Under the pieces are notes generated by a model, which ran no database searches, had not been told where the DNA came from, and was given only the letters and a program-made list of their open reading frames with translations. From positions 1-30,874 of the forward strand of contig CAJLLL010000024.1 of NCBI GenBank assembly GCA_905207485.1: DNA of 30,874 nt, given 5' to 3'. How positions within the stretch are numbered: position 1 is the first letter of the stretch; every line of letters starts with the position of its first letter. Both the position numbers and the translations under genes were made by a program. This DNA is from an uncultured Phascolarctobacterium sp. Its GTDB lineage: Bacteria; Bacillota; Negativicutes; Acidaminococcales; Acidaminococcaceae. Shown here one piece after another: positions 24,482-30,874 of the stretch.

Positions 24482-24973
24482 TTACCTCATGTTAATAAAC
24501 TGCAAATCTACGCCGAAATCTCCTGCTTTTAAGGTTTGAATTACAGCCTGCAAATCATCTTTTTTAGCGCCGCTGATTCTAACCTGGTCATCCTGCATCT
24601 GAGCAGTTACTTTCAGCTTGGTTGCCTTAACGGCAGCAATAATGGCTTTAGCCTTTTCTTTGGGAATACCCTGCAAAATGTTAAGCTGCTGGCGTACAGT
24701 GCCTTTGCTTGCAGCTTCAACCTTGCCCAGTTCAAGGCAGCGCAGGGGAATGCCGCGTTTAGCCATGCGTGCACGCAGAATGTCGATGATTGCATTCAGT
24801 TTGTATTCGTCTTCTGCTGCCAGTTTAATGCATTTTTCTTCAAGTTCAATGCTGGCGTTGCTGCCGCGGAAATCGTAACGCTGTGCAATTTCCTTTTTGG
24901 TCTGGTTAACGGCGTTGTCCATCTCCTGCATATCCACCTGAGAAACAACGTCAAAAGAACTATCTTTAGCCAT
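24482..24973 (-). CDS. yajQ: YajQ-family nucleotide-binding protein
   Basis: The product has 163 residues, the family length (UPF0234). SSFDVVSQVDMQEMDNAVNQ at the start, AQRYDFRGSNASIEL and QQLNILQGIPKEKAKAI are characteristic. Two ferredoxin-like domains bind nucleic acid or nucleotide; a Xanthomonas member binds cyclic di-GMP, and others chaperone or stabilise nucleic acids. The role here is not known. It is the first gene of a two-gene unit with ade. Confidence 0.95.
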   Translation of the reverse strand: MAKDSSFDVVSQVDMQEMDNAVNQTKKEIAQRYDFRGSNASIELEEKCIKLAAEDEYKLNAIIDILRARMAKRGIPLRCLELGKVEAASKGTVRQQLNILQGIPKEKAKAIIAAVKATKLKVTAQMQDDQVRISGAKKDDLQAVIQTLKAGDFGVDLQFINMR

Positions 24974-25007
24974 TTATATAATCACTCCATTCTTATATTG
25001 TGCTTCT

Positions 25008-25036
25008 ATTTTATCATAACAAAGATAATTTGGCAC
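25008..25036 (-). promoter_or_regulatory. Promoter of yajQ-ade
   Basis: Minus strand: GTGCCA (25031-25036), a 17-base spacer, TGATAAAAT with TAAAAT at 25008-25013 (extended -10). Confidence 0.55.
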
Positions 25037-25056
25037 CTTTTTGGATATTAAAACAC

Positions 25057-25088
25057 AAACCCCGGCACTTTTTTGTACCGGGGTTTTT
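25057..25088. terminator. Terminator after glutamine synthetase
   Basis: AAACCCCGGCAC and GTACCGGGGTTT form a GC-rich stem with one G-U pair. T-rich sequence follows on either side, so it ends the glutamine synthetase transcript before the yajQ promoter. Confidence 0.88.
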
Positions 25089-25113
25089 AAACAGCCTTCC
25101 CTCATTTGGCCAT

Positions 25114-27021
25114 TCAGTCGATAATGTTGTGTTGATATTCGTTATACTGTACTTTAAGTTTCTGCATCAGCTCTGCCATTTCAAGCTGCAAATCGGAAGC
25201 GGCATCAAAATCGCCTCTTGCAAATGCCTGACGTGTCATGGTAAACAGGCTCGGCTGGTCGGTAAAATCTTTAGCCATGGTGTTGCGCATTGCAGCAATC
25301 TTTTCCCACATTGCCGCATCATGGGTTGTGTGGTTGTCATCGTCATGCAGTTTTTTCATCTGGCAGATTTCTTTATGGTATTCCGGAATGATTCTGTTGA
25401 GCAGTTCTGTCTGCCAGCGGATTAATGCGCCCGCCGCAAAGGAATCAATAAATTCTTTTTTGAAGATATTGCCGGTAGTAAGCACGGCAACTTTTTCGGG
25501 GTATTGTTTAATTGCGCAGATGTTTTCCCAAACGGTTGCAGGCGGTTTGCCAAACAGATGCGCACGTTCTTCCTCGTTGTAATCTTCAAACACATCGTGT
25601 TCGCTGCGGTATTCTCTTTCAGTTTCCAGATAGAAGCCTTCTTCACCGCTTTTCTTGGAAAGTTCACTTTCCAGTTCTTTCAAAGTCTTGCCGGATTCTA
25701 CGCAGGCTTTAATGCCATCCAGCATTGCAATATAGAATGCGGCAATGGCCAGGTAAGTATTGGTGTATGGGTTCGGGGAACGCATTTCAATACGGGTTGC
25801 CAGCGGATTATCAATATCGCGGATTAAGCCGGCAAGAATGGTACGGTTGCGGGAAGGTACTTCCGGGCTGAGGCCGAGTGAAGTAACAATGCAGACCGGA
25901 GCTTCAAAACCGGGTTTCAAACGGTTAAGGGAATCAATAGTTGAAGAAATAATCGGATTAATTACTTCATAGTTTTTCAAAAGGCCCATCATGGAACCGT
26001 AACCAACTGCGGAAAGGAATTCCTTGTGCATATCCTGCGGAGCAAAGAGGTTAACGATTTTGCCGTTTTTCATTTTAGCGGCGATGCCAACATGAGTATG
26101 TTCGCCACTGCCCGCTACGCCCGGCACAGGTTTTGCCTGGAAGGAAACTTCAAGGCCGTTAAGACGGAAAATTTCTTTTACAATAATGCGCGCCAAAAGT
26201 TCGTTATCGGCAGTCTGCACGCCGTAGCTGTATTTCCAGTCAACTTCAAGCTGTTCCATAACGTGGGTCATATGGCCGCTTTCGTCAATCTGTCCGCGTA
26301 CACCGCCGCATTCTTTATGGCCCATTTCAGGTCCAAGGCCGTATGCTTCAAGCATTTCTACTGTTTGTTCCAGTGCTGTGCGTACATTGCCGCGGCAGCG
26401 CTGCCAGTATTGTTCCTGCATCATCTGCGAGGAACTGAGCGCTTCAATCGGAGCATCTTCGCGTGGGGATTTTACCCAGAATTCAAGTTCGGTTGCGCAG
26501 GTGAAAATAATTTTTTCAATATCTTCGCCGTTAATATGTTCAAGGCCGGCTACCTGCGGATGTTTCTTAAACAAATACGTCAGTTCCGCTTCCACATAAT
26601 CGAGCGTATCGTGCAGAATGGAACGGGAATCCACACGTACATTATTATGGACAAGGAAGCACGGAATACGCAGCGTGCCAATCATTTTGCCGGTTGCTGT
26701 GTCAAAATGTTCATAGTTATAATCAACATACCAGTTTACGGTGCTGTCAATTTTCATATCAACGCGGGCATTATTCAAAGTAGCAATACCGGTCAGCACA
26801 ACGGAGCTGCCGTCGGTCTGCGCTGCCATGCCTTCCATAATACCGTCAATATCTTTTAAAAACAGGCTGATGGGTACTTTTTCGTCGGTATCGTTGCCTG
26901 CAAAATCAACACCCATAAAAGATACAAATTTAATCTCCGGGTGTGCGGTTAAAATCTCGGTCAAACATTCTCTGTTCTGTTCTTCGGGTTTAATCACATA
27001 CAGCATATCGGGGTTCATCAT
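25114..27021 (-). CDS. Glutamine synthetase, large atypical type I-like form
   Basis: Makes glutamine from glutamate, ammonia and ATP. The product has 635 residues against about 440-470 for type I and about 700 for type III. Type I landmarks are present: VSFMGVDFAG (grasp domain), FTCATELEFWV with a metal Glu, GSGEHTHVG with the catalytic-loop His, VPSRNRT, and RIEMRSPNPYTNTYLAIAA. Between the usual catalytic Glu residues lies an insert (about 240-262, ECGGVRGQIDESGHMTHV) before EQLEVDWKY. About 190 residues follow the standard core end, rich in Glu, Lys and His and ending in helices (about 455-635). The NLYxLP adenylylation-Tyr motif of enterobacterial enzymes is not seen. Two ATGs (27021, 27018) follow AGGTGAC. 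The leader is unusual (uORF and hairpin). Confidence 0.9.
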   Translation of the reverse strand: MMNPDMLYVIKPEEQNRECLTEILTAHPEIKFVSFMGVDFAGNDTDEKVPISLFLKDIDGIMEGMAAQTDGSSVVLTGIATLNNARVDMKIDSTVNWYVDYNYEHFDTATGKMIGTLRIPCFLVHNNVRVDSRSILHDTLDYVEAELTYLFKKHPQVAGLEHINGEDIEKIIFTCATELEFWVKSPREDAPIEALSSSQMMQEQYWQRCRGNVRTALEQTVEMLEAYGLGPEMGHKECGGVRGQIDESGHMTHVMEQLEVDWKYSYGVQTADNELLARIIVKEIFRLNGLEVSFQAKPVPGVAGSGEHTHVGIAAKMKNGKIVNLFAPQDMHKEFLSAVGYGSMMGLLKNYEVINPIISSTIDSLNRLKPGFEAPVCIVTSLGLSPEVPSRNRTILAGLIRDIDNPLATRIEMRSPNPYTNTYLAIAAFYIAMLDGIKACVESGKTLKELESELSKKSGEEGFYLETEREYRSEHDVFEDYNEEERAHLFGKPPATVWENICAIKQYPEKVAVLTTGNIFKKEFIDSFAAGALIRWQTELLNRIIPEYHKEICQMKKLHDDDNHTTHDAAMWEKIAAMRNTMAKDFTDQPSLFTMTRQAFARGDFDAASDLQLEMAELMQKLKVQYNEYQHNIID

Positions 27022-27040
27022 GTTCAGTCACCTGCGGCAT
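26990..27040 (-). CDS. Possible 16-codon leader ORF overlapping the glutamine synthetase start
   Basis: AAAGGAG (27051-27057), a strong ribosome-binding site, is nine or ten bases before an ATG at 27040. It opens MPQVTEHDEPRYAVCD and ends with TAA at 26990. It overlaps the first 32 bases of glutamine synthetase in another frame. The ATG lies in the loop and 3' arm region of the hairpin TGCGGC-GCCAT-GCCGCA (27034-27050). It may be translated and modulate the enzyme's start, or the strong site may simply serve the enzyme by looping out the hairpin. Confidence 0.35.
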   Translation of the reverse strand: MPQVTEHDEPRYAVCD

Positions 27041-27076
27041 GGCGCCGCACTCCTTTCAATTTTTTACAAAATACAA

Positions 27077-27115
27077 AAGACACTTCTATCTGCGCATAAC
27101 AAATAGAAGTGTCTT
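27077..27115 (-). terminator. Strong hairpin with U-rich tail in the glutamine synthetase leader / after holA
   Basis: On the minus strand AAGACACTTCTAT and ATAGAAGTGTCTT form a perfect 13-bp stem with a 13-base loop, followed by TTTGTATTTTGT. It ends transcription from holA, but the promoter at 27132-27160 lies upstream of it, so glutamine synthetase transcripts from that promoter would have to pass it. Confidence 0.8.
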
Positions 27116-27131
27116 CATTGACCACGCTTAT

Positions 27132-27160
27132 ATTTTAACAGATAACTTTCTCCGCTGCAA
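27132..27160 (-). promoter_or_regulatory. Promoter upstream of glutamine synthetase
   Basis: Minus strand: TTGCAG (27155-27160), a 17-base spacer, TAAAAT (27132-27137). Start near 27125, about ten bases before the hairpin 27077-27115. Confidence 0.6.
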
Positions 27161-27187
27161 GAAAAATTTTTTATTTTCATAAAATTT

Positions 27188-28207
27188 TCAATGACTGCCC
27201 AAAAAACGGATTAGTATTTCTTCAAGCATTTCAAACTGACGCCCGCCATAACGGATATTAGCGTTAAAATCTGCCAGTGCCAGCATAAAAGCCGCCAAAT
27301 CCTGTGCTGTATAGCCGCGGCATTGTTCCATTAATTTTTTTACGGCATACGGCGATGTTTTTAGCGCTGACGCTGCTGCCTGCGCATTCATGCCCTGCGC
27401 TGCCAGTTCCTTAACCTGCGCCAGGCGCCGCACCTGAAAAGCTATTAGCCCGCTGACAGCGATAGCGCTGCCGCCGTGTTTTTTTTCATTCTGCAAAAGT
27501 TCCAGCGCTTCCGGCAGATTTTTAACGGCAATGGCGTTTAAAAGAGCAAAGCGCGATACTTCCGGTAATGCCGAAAATACAGTTTCTACATCTGCTTTGG
27601 TCCATATGCGCCGCTGCCCGGCATAAACATAAAGTTTTTCTATTTCCTGTTCCAGTAAAAGCAATGGTGCCGTTTCAGCGGCAGAAAGATATTCCATCAC
27701 CGTCTGTTCCGCTTCGTATTCAAACCGGCAGCCGCGTTTTTTAGCTTCGGCATCAAGCCAAGGCTTAAGCTGATAAGGTTTCAGCGGCTTACATTCGGCA
27801 GCCGCACCGTCTGCCAAAAGTTTTTTATAAATGCGCCCGCGTTTATCTATTTTTGCAATACTGATAAACACATGGCAGAACTCCGGCACATTCAGCAAAA
27901 TAGCTTCCAGATTTTCTTTCTGCTTTTTATCAGCGGCAAAAATCTTTTCATCGCTGATAATCACCAGGCTGCTGCCGCCAAAGAACGGATAAGTGTTAAC
28001 GGCAGCATTTAGTTTTTTTAAATCTGTATCACGGTCAAAAACGCTTATTTCCATATCTTCGGCAGGCACATCGCCAAATACGTATTTTTTTACGCAGGCA
28101 GCCGCCTTGCTGCGGTAATAGTTTTCTTCGCCGTACATTAAAATAACATTGGGCAAAGCCTCGCCCTTTTCCAGCATCTCTATCAGTTTTTCCGGCGTCA
28201 GTTCCAT
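27188..28207 (-). CDS. holA: DNA polymerase III delta subunit
   Basis: The delta subunit of the clamp loader opens the beta sliding clamp. The product has 339 residues, normal for the family. VILMYGEENYYRSKA (about 20-34) is the typical N-terminal block. Then come VNTYPFFGGSSLVIISD and the clamp-loader collar region (VSGLIAFQVRRLAQVKELAAQG, then SPYAVKKLMEQCRGYT). The start at 28207 is nine bases after comEC, with AAGGTGAT overlapping the comEC stop. The comEC-holA order is common in Firmicutes. Confidence 0.96.
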   Translation of the reverse strand: MELTPEKLIEMLEKGEALPNVILMYGEENYYRSKAAACVKKYVFGDVPAEDMEISVFDRDTDLKKLNAAVNTYPFFGGSSLVIISDEKIFAADKKQKENLEAILLNVPEFCHVFISIAKIDKRGRIYKKLLADGAAAECKPLKPYQLKPWLDAEAKKRGCRFEYEAEQTVMEYLSAAETAPLLLLEQEIEKLYVYAGQRRIWTKADVETVFSALPEVSRFALLNAIAVKNLPEALELLQNEKKHGGSAIAVSGLIAFQVRRLAQVKELAAQGMNAQAAASALKTSPYAVKKLMEQCRGYTAQDLAAFMLALADFNANIRYGGRQFEMLEEILIRFLGSH

Positions 28208-28216
28208 AACATCACC

Positions 28217-30517
28217 TTAAAAAAATTCTTTATCATACCTATAACTATACCATTGCATTTGCCTGCCGTCAAAACATACTTTTACCGCGCCCAGTTTATC
28301 GGTACGCAGCACTTTGGCGCCAACAGCATTTAACCGCTGTAAGGCTTCGCGCCCCGGGTGTCCGTAACTATTGCCGGCCCCTGCAGAAATAACAGCAAGC
28401 TGCGGCCGTGCCTGTTTTAAAAATACTTCCGTTGATGAATAATTACTGCCATGGTGCGCTACTTTTAACACATCCGCCTGTTTAATTTTATTTGCTGCCG
28501 CCAGTTCAATGTTTTCATCAGCATCACCGGTAAATAAAATACTGCCGCCGTCTTCTGAAACACGCATAATAACGCTGCTTTCGTTACCACCGCCTTCGCT
28601 TTTGCCTGAAGCCAGCACTTCAATGCGGCACTTTCCAAGTTTATAAACACTTCCTTCTCTGGCTGCAATAACATTTTGCGGACTGACATAACGCAAAAGT
28701 TTCTTGACATCATCAGAAGGTTTTTCCTGCGGCAAAAGCAGTTTCTCTATTTTAACAAGCCGTGCCAAACCTGCCGCACCGCCCGCATGGTCATGATGCC
28801 CATGGCTTAATGCCAGTAAATCAACCTTATTAACGCCAAGATAACGTAAATACGGCACTATAATGCGGCTGCCGGTATCAAAATCTCCCTGCAAGCCGCC
28901 GCAGTCAATAATTATATTGTGCCCGCCCGTTGTCTGCACCAAAGCAGCATCGCCCTGCCCAACATCAATAAAATGCACTGTAAATGGCTGCGGAAGCAAA
29001 CTTTTACAAAACACCAAAACCGCTATGCCGAATGCGCAAAAAAGCAGCCCGTATTTTCGTTCGTTTGCATTAAACCAACTGCGTTTAAAACATAAAATAA
29101 GCATAAAATAATAAAGAACAAAGCACGCCGCAGGCAAGTGCGGTATATTAAGCACTGCCGCAGGCATATTTGCCAAAAAGTTTACGGCATTAAGCAAGGG
29201 CTGCATGGCAAGCCCGGCACCGTAAATTAAAAATGTGCCGGCAAAAGGCAGGCATAAACCGCCGATGGTAATTATAACCAGCAGTTCCATAACCGGCACA
29301 AGCAAAATATTGGCTGCAAAAGTAATAAGCGAAAGCTGATTAAAATGCCACAGCAAAAGCGGCAGCGAAGCAATCTGTGCCGCCAATGTAATAGCCAGTC
29401 CTTCACGCACTAAAATCCATTTTACAAATGACAACTCAGCCTTTAGCTGAGGATAAAGAAAAATCAGCCCGCCCGTTGCCGCAAAAGATAACTGAAAACC
29501 CACATCAAGCAGCCACAGCGGATTATATAAAAGCAGCATCACGGCAGCGGCACAGAAAATATTTCCGCTTTGCGCTTTTTTATAAGTCCCGCTGCCTGCA
29601 AGTGCGACAGCACTCATAAAAAACGAACGCCATACAGGAGCAGAACCGCCGCACAACAAAGCATATAAAAAGAGCAGCAGCAACACGGCAATAATTTGCA
29701 GCCTGCCGCGCCTGCCTATAATAAGAATCAAAAAACCGGTAACCAAAGCCATATGCGTACCGGAAACAGATAAGATATGTGCCAGCCCGGTGGCTGCAAA
29801 AGCCTCGCGCGTCGTTTCGCTTAAACCATCGTAACCGCCCAACGCCATTCCGCACAGCACTGCTCCTGCCTCTCCGGAAACTATGCTTTTTATTTGTTCC
29901 CGCAAATTAAGCGCAACTAAAAAGAATTTATCGGCATAAGAGCTGCTGTTTACAGTGTGCAACCCTTCTTTTTTTACGCTGATACGCGCTTTAATGCCCT
30001 GCTGCAAATTCCAGTTTTCGCTATTAAAACTTCCGGGATTGGCAAAACCGTGCAGTTCTTTCAGCGTTCCGCTGACAATAACACTGCTGCCAACAAAATT
30101 TTTTATATTTACATCTTTTGCAAAAACGCGGATACTGCCATGCGCATTTTGAACTTTTCCGTTTTTCTTCTGCACAGCGCGGCAGTCAATAATAAAACTT
30201 ACTCCGTCTGCGCGCTGTTTCAGGCTCAGTAAATCAACGCTGCCTTGCACTGTAACCTTTTGCCCGCAATAATTGCTTACAGCATGTTCATCAGTCTGCA
30301 TGGCATTACTGCCAACCGCCAGTCCGCAAGCACCAAAAAGTAATACTCCGCAAATTGCAGCAGCATAGCCCTGCGGTTTAAATTTTGCCGCAAGCATCAG
30401 CAAAACAGCGCAAACAACCACAGCGGCACAATAAATATATAAATACTGTGGCGTTAATATGCCGGTATAATCACCTGCCGCAAAAGTACCGGCAGCTATC
30501 AGAAACCATATTTTCAT
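28217..30517 (-). CDS. comEC: DNA uptake channel ComEC/Rec2
   Basis: ComEC is the membrane channel through which single-stranded DNA enters during transformation. The product has 766 residues, complete. Hydrophobic N-terminal segments are followed by the DUF4131 region (about 30-190). The competence domain has several helices (about 220-480, with AHILSVSGTHMALVTGF). The C-terminal metallo-beta-lactamase-like domain (about 505-760) has FIDVGQGDAALV, LALSHGHHDHAGG and FTGDADENIE, then VAHHGSNYS. The metal motifs are intact, so a nuclease-like role of this domain is possible. ATG overlaps the TGA of comEA (ATGA), so translation is coupled. Confidence 0.96.
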   Translation of the reverse strand: MKIWFLIAAGTFAAGDYTGILTPQYLYIYCAAVVVCAVLLMLAAKFKPQGYAAAICGVLLFGACGLAVGSNAMQTDEHAVSNYCGQKVTVQGSVDLLSLKQRADGVSFIIDCRAVQKKNGKVQNAHGSIRVFAKDVNIKNFVGSSVIVSGTLKELHGFANPGSFNSENWNLQQGIKARISVKKEGLHTVNSSSYADKFFLVALNLREQIKSIVSGEAGAVLCGMALGGYDGLSETTREAFAATGLAHILSVSGTHMALVTGFLILIIGRRGRLQIIAVLLLLFLYALLCGGSAPVWRSFFMSAVALAGSGTYKKAQSGNIFCAAAVMLLLYNPLWLLDVGFQLSFAATGGLIFLYPQLKAELSFVKWILVREGLAITLAAQIASLPLLLWHFNQLSLITFAANILLVPVMELLVIITIGGLCLPFAGTFLIYGAGLAMQPLLNAVNFLANMPAAVLNIPHLPAACFVLYYFMLILCFKRSWFNANERKYGLLFCAFGIAVLVFCKSLLPQPFTVHFIDVGQGDAALVQTTGGHNIIIDCGGLQGDFDTGSRIIVPYLRYLGVNKVDLLALSHGHHDHAGGAAGLARLVKIEKLLLPQEKPSDDVKKLLRYVSPQNVIAAREGSVYKLGKCRIEVLASGKSEGGGNESSVIMRVSEDGGSILFTGDADENIELAAANKIKQADVLKVAHHGSNYSSTEVFLKQARPQLAVISAGAGNSYGHPGREALQRLNAVGAKVLRTDKLGAVKVCFDGRQMQWYSYRYDKEFF

Positions 30518-30874
30518 AAATCAAGGTAAGGGCGCATTTTATTAAACTTAGCCTGCCCTATGCCTTTCACATTCATAATGTCCTCAATTTTATTAAAGCC
30601 ATGCAAACTGCGGTATTCAGCAATGCGCTGGGCAGTAACAGCTCCTACTCCGGGCAGTTCTTCAAGTTCTTCCACGCTTGCGCTGTTAAGATGAATTTTG
30701 CCTGTATAACTTTTTTCTTTTGCGGCAGTTTCATAAACCGCATTTTCTGTTATCTGTGTTTTACTATCAGCATAAACCGCTATCTCATTTTCCTGCCGCA
30801 GTTTGGGCAGGCTTTATTGCTGGCTCCCATCCGCATCCTCTTTAGACACCTCTTTAGGAAGGACATCCTTAAGG
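30514..30874 (-). pseudogene. comEA: 3' part of comEA (helix-hairpin-helix DNA-binding), with an in-frame stop; 5' end outside window
   Basis: Reading the minus strand in the frame ending at the TGA of 30514-30516 gives a typical ComEA tail: IHLNSASVEELEELPGVG then AVTAQRIAEY and IMNVKGIGQAKF, two helix-hairpin-helix elements that bind double-stranded DNA at the surface. About 40 residues of polar linker precede it. But a TAA occurs at 30814-30816 in the same frame, after a stretch reading LPKEVSKEDADGSQQ. No ATG, GTG or TTG lies between this stop and the domain, apart from a GTG inside it. The gene is therefore broken here, or the base call is wrong. The membrane anchor and SLBB domain would lie beyond the right edge. 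Confidence 0.65.

Noticed and set aside
26026..26859. Long plus-strand frame (277 residues) opposite glutamine synthetase
   Set aside because: Antisense shadow of a gene with clear family motifs; Cys/Phe/His-rich nonsense-like composition and no start signal.
1..30874. CRISPR arrays, insertion sequences, prophage or defence genes
   Set aside because: No regularly spaced repeats, transposase motifs or phage genes were found; the beta-helix units of the autotransporter are protein-level repeats only.

Overview
The window looks like chromosome of a diderm Firmicute, most likely a member of the Negativicutes (Acidaminococcaceae/Phascolarctobacterium-like). Two sets of traits point there. One is Gram-positive-type machinery: a divIVA-ylmH-proC-sepF-yggS-pgeF cell-division cluster, a T-box in front of ileS, and an nfeD-floA pair. 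The other is a type V autotransporter, which needs an outer membrane. The genus is an inference; no rRNA is present.

Layout. At 1-2009 (minus) is an autotransporter running off the left edge, with a seven-G run inside its promoter spacer. Transcribed away from it is a small sigma-70-family gene (2368-2982) behind a textbook promoter. From 16649 down to 3058 almost everything is on the minus strand: nfeD, floA, a membrane-anchored protein of unknown function, a two-domain PPK2 (polyphosphate:AMP phosphotransferase), a radical SAM/B12-type protein, pgeF, yggS, sepF, proC, ylmH, divIVA and a histidine phosphatase. These are packed with gaps of a few bases or overlaps, as in an operon. ileS follows, with its own promoter and an isoleucine T-box riboswitch. 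A secreted serine hydrolase, a tRNA-Asn and a yhcH-family gene, all on the minus strand, fill 16748-18900.

From 19024 the strands alternate: an ABC-F ATPase (plus), an unknown 148-residue protein (minus) and a stand-alone GltD/NfnB-type flavoprotein (plus). Adenine deaminase and yajQ follow (minus). Next come a large, unusual glutamine synthetase with a structured leader, then holA, comEC and the end of comEA, all minus. Strong bidirectional terminators separate most convergent units. GltD-like protein, adenine deaminase (which releases ammonia) and glutamine synthetase lie within 6 kb and all touch nitrogen metabolism, but they are separate transcription units, so a joint role is only suggested.

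Most genes are well-known housekeeping families. The parts most worth a second look are: the G-tract in the autotransporter promoter; the glutamine synthetase leader, with an early terminator-like hairpin and a 16-codon ORF overlapping the start; the insertion and C-terminal extension in that enzyme; a hairpin presenting the yggS ribosome-binding site; the in-frame stop in comEA; and two proteins I cannot assign (14609-15136 and 20637-21083). No CRISPR array, insertion sequence, prophage or defence system was seen.
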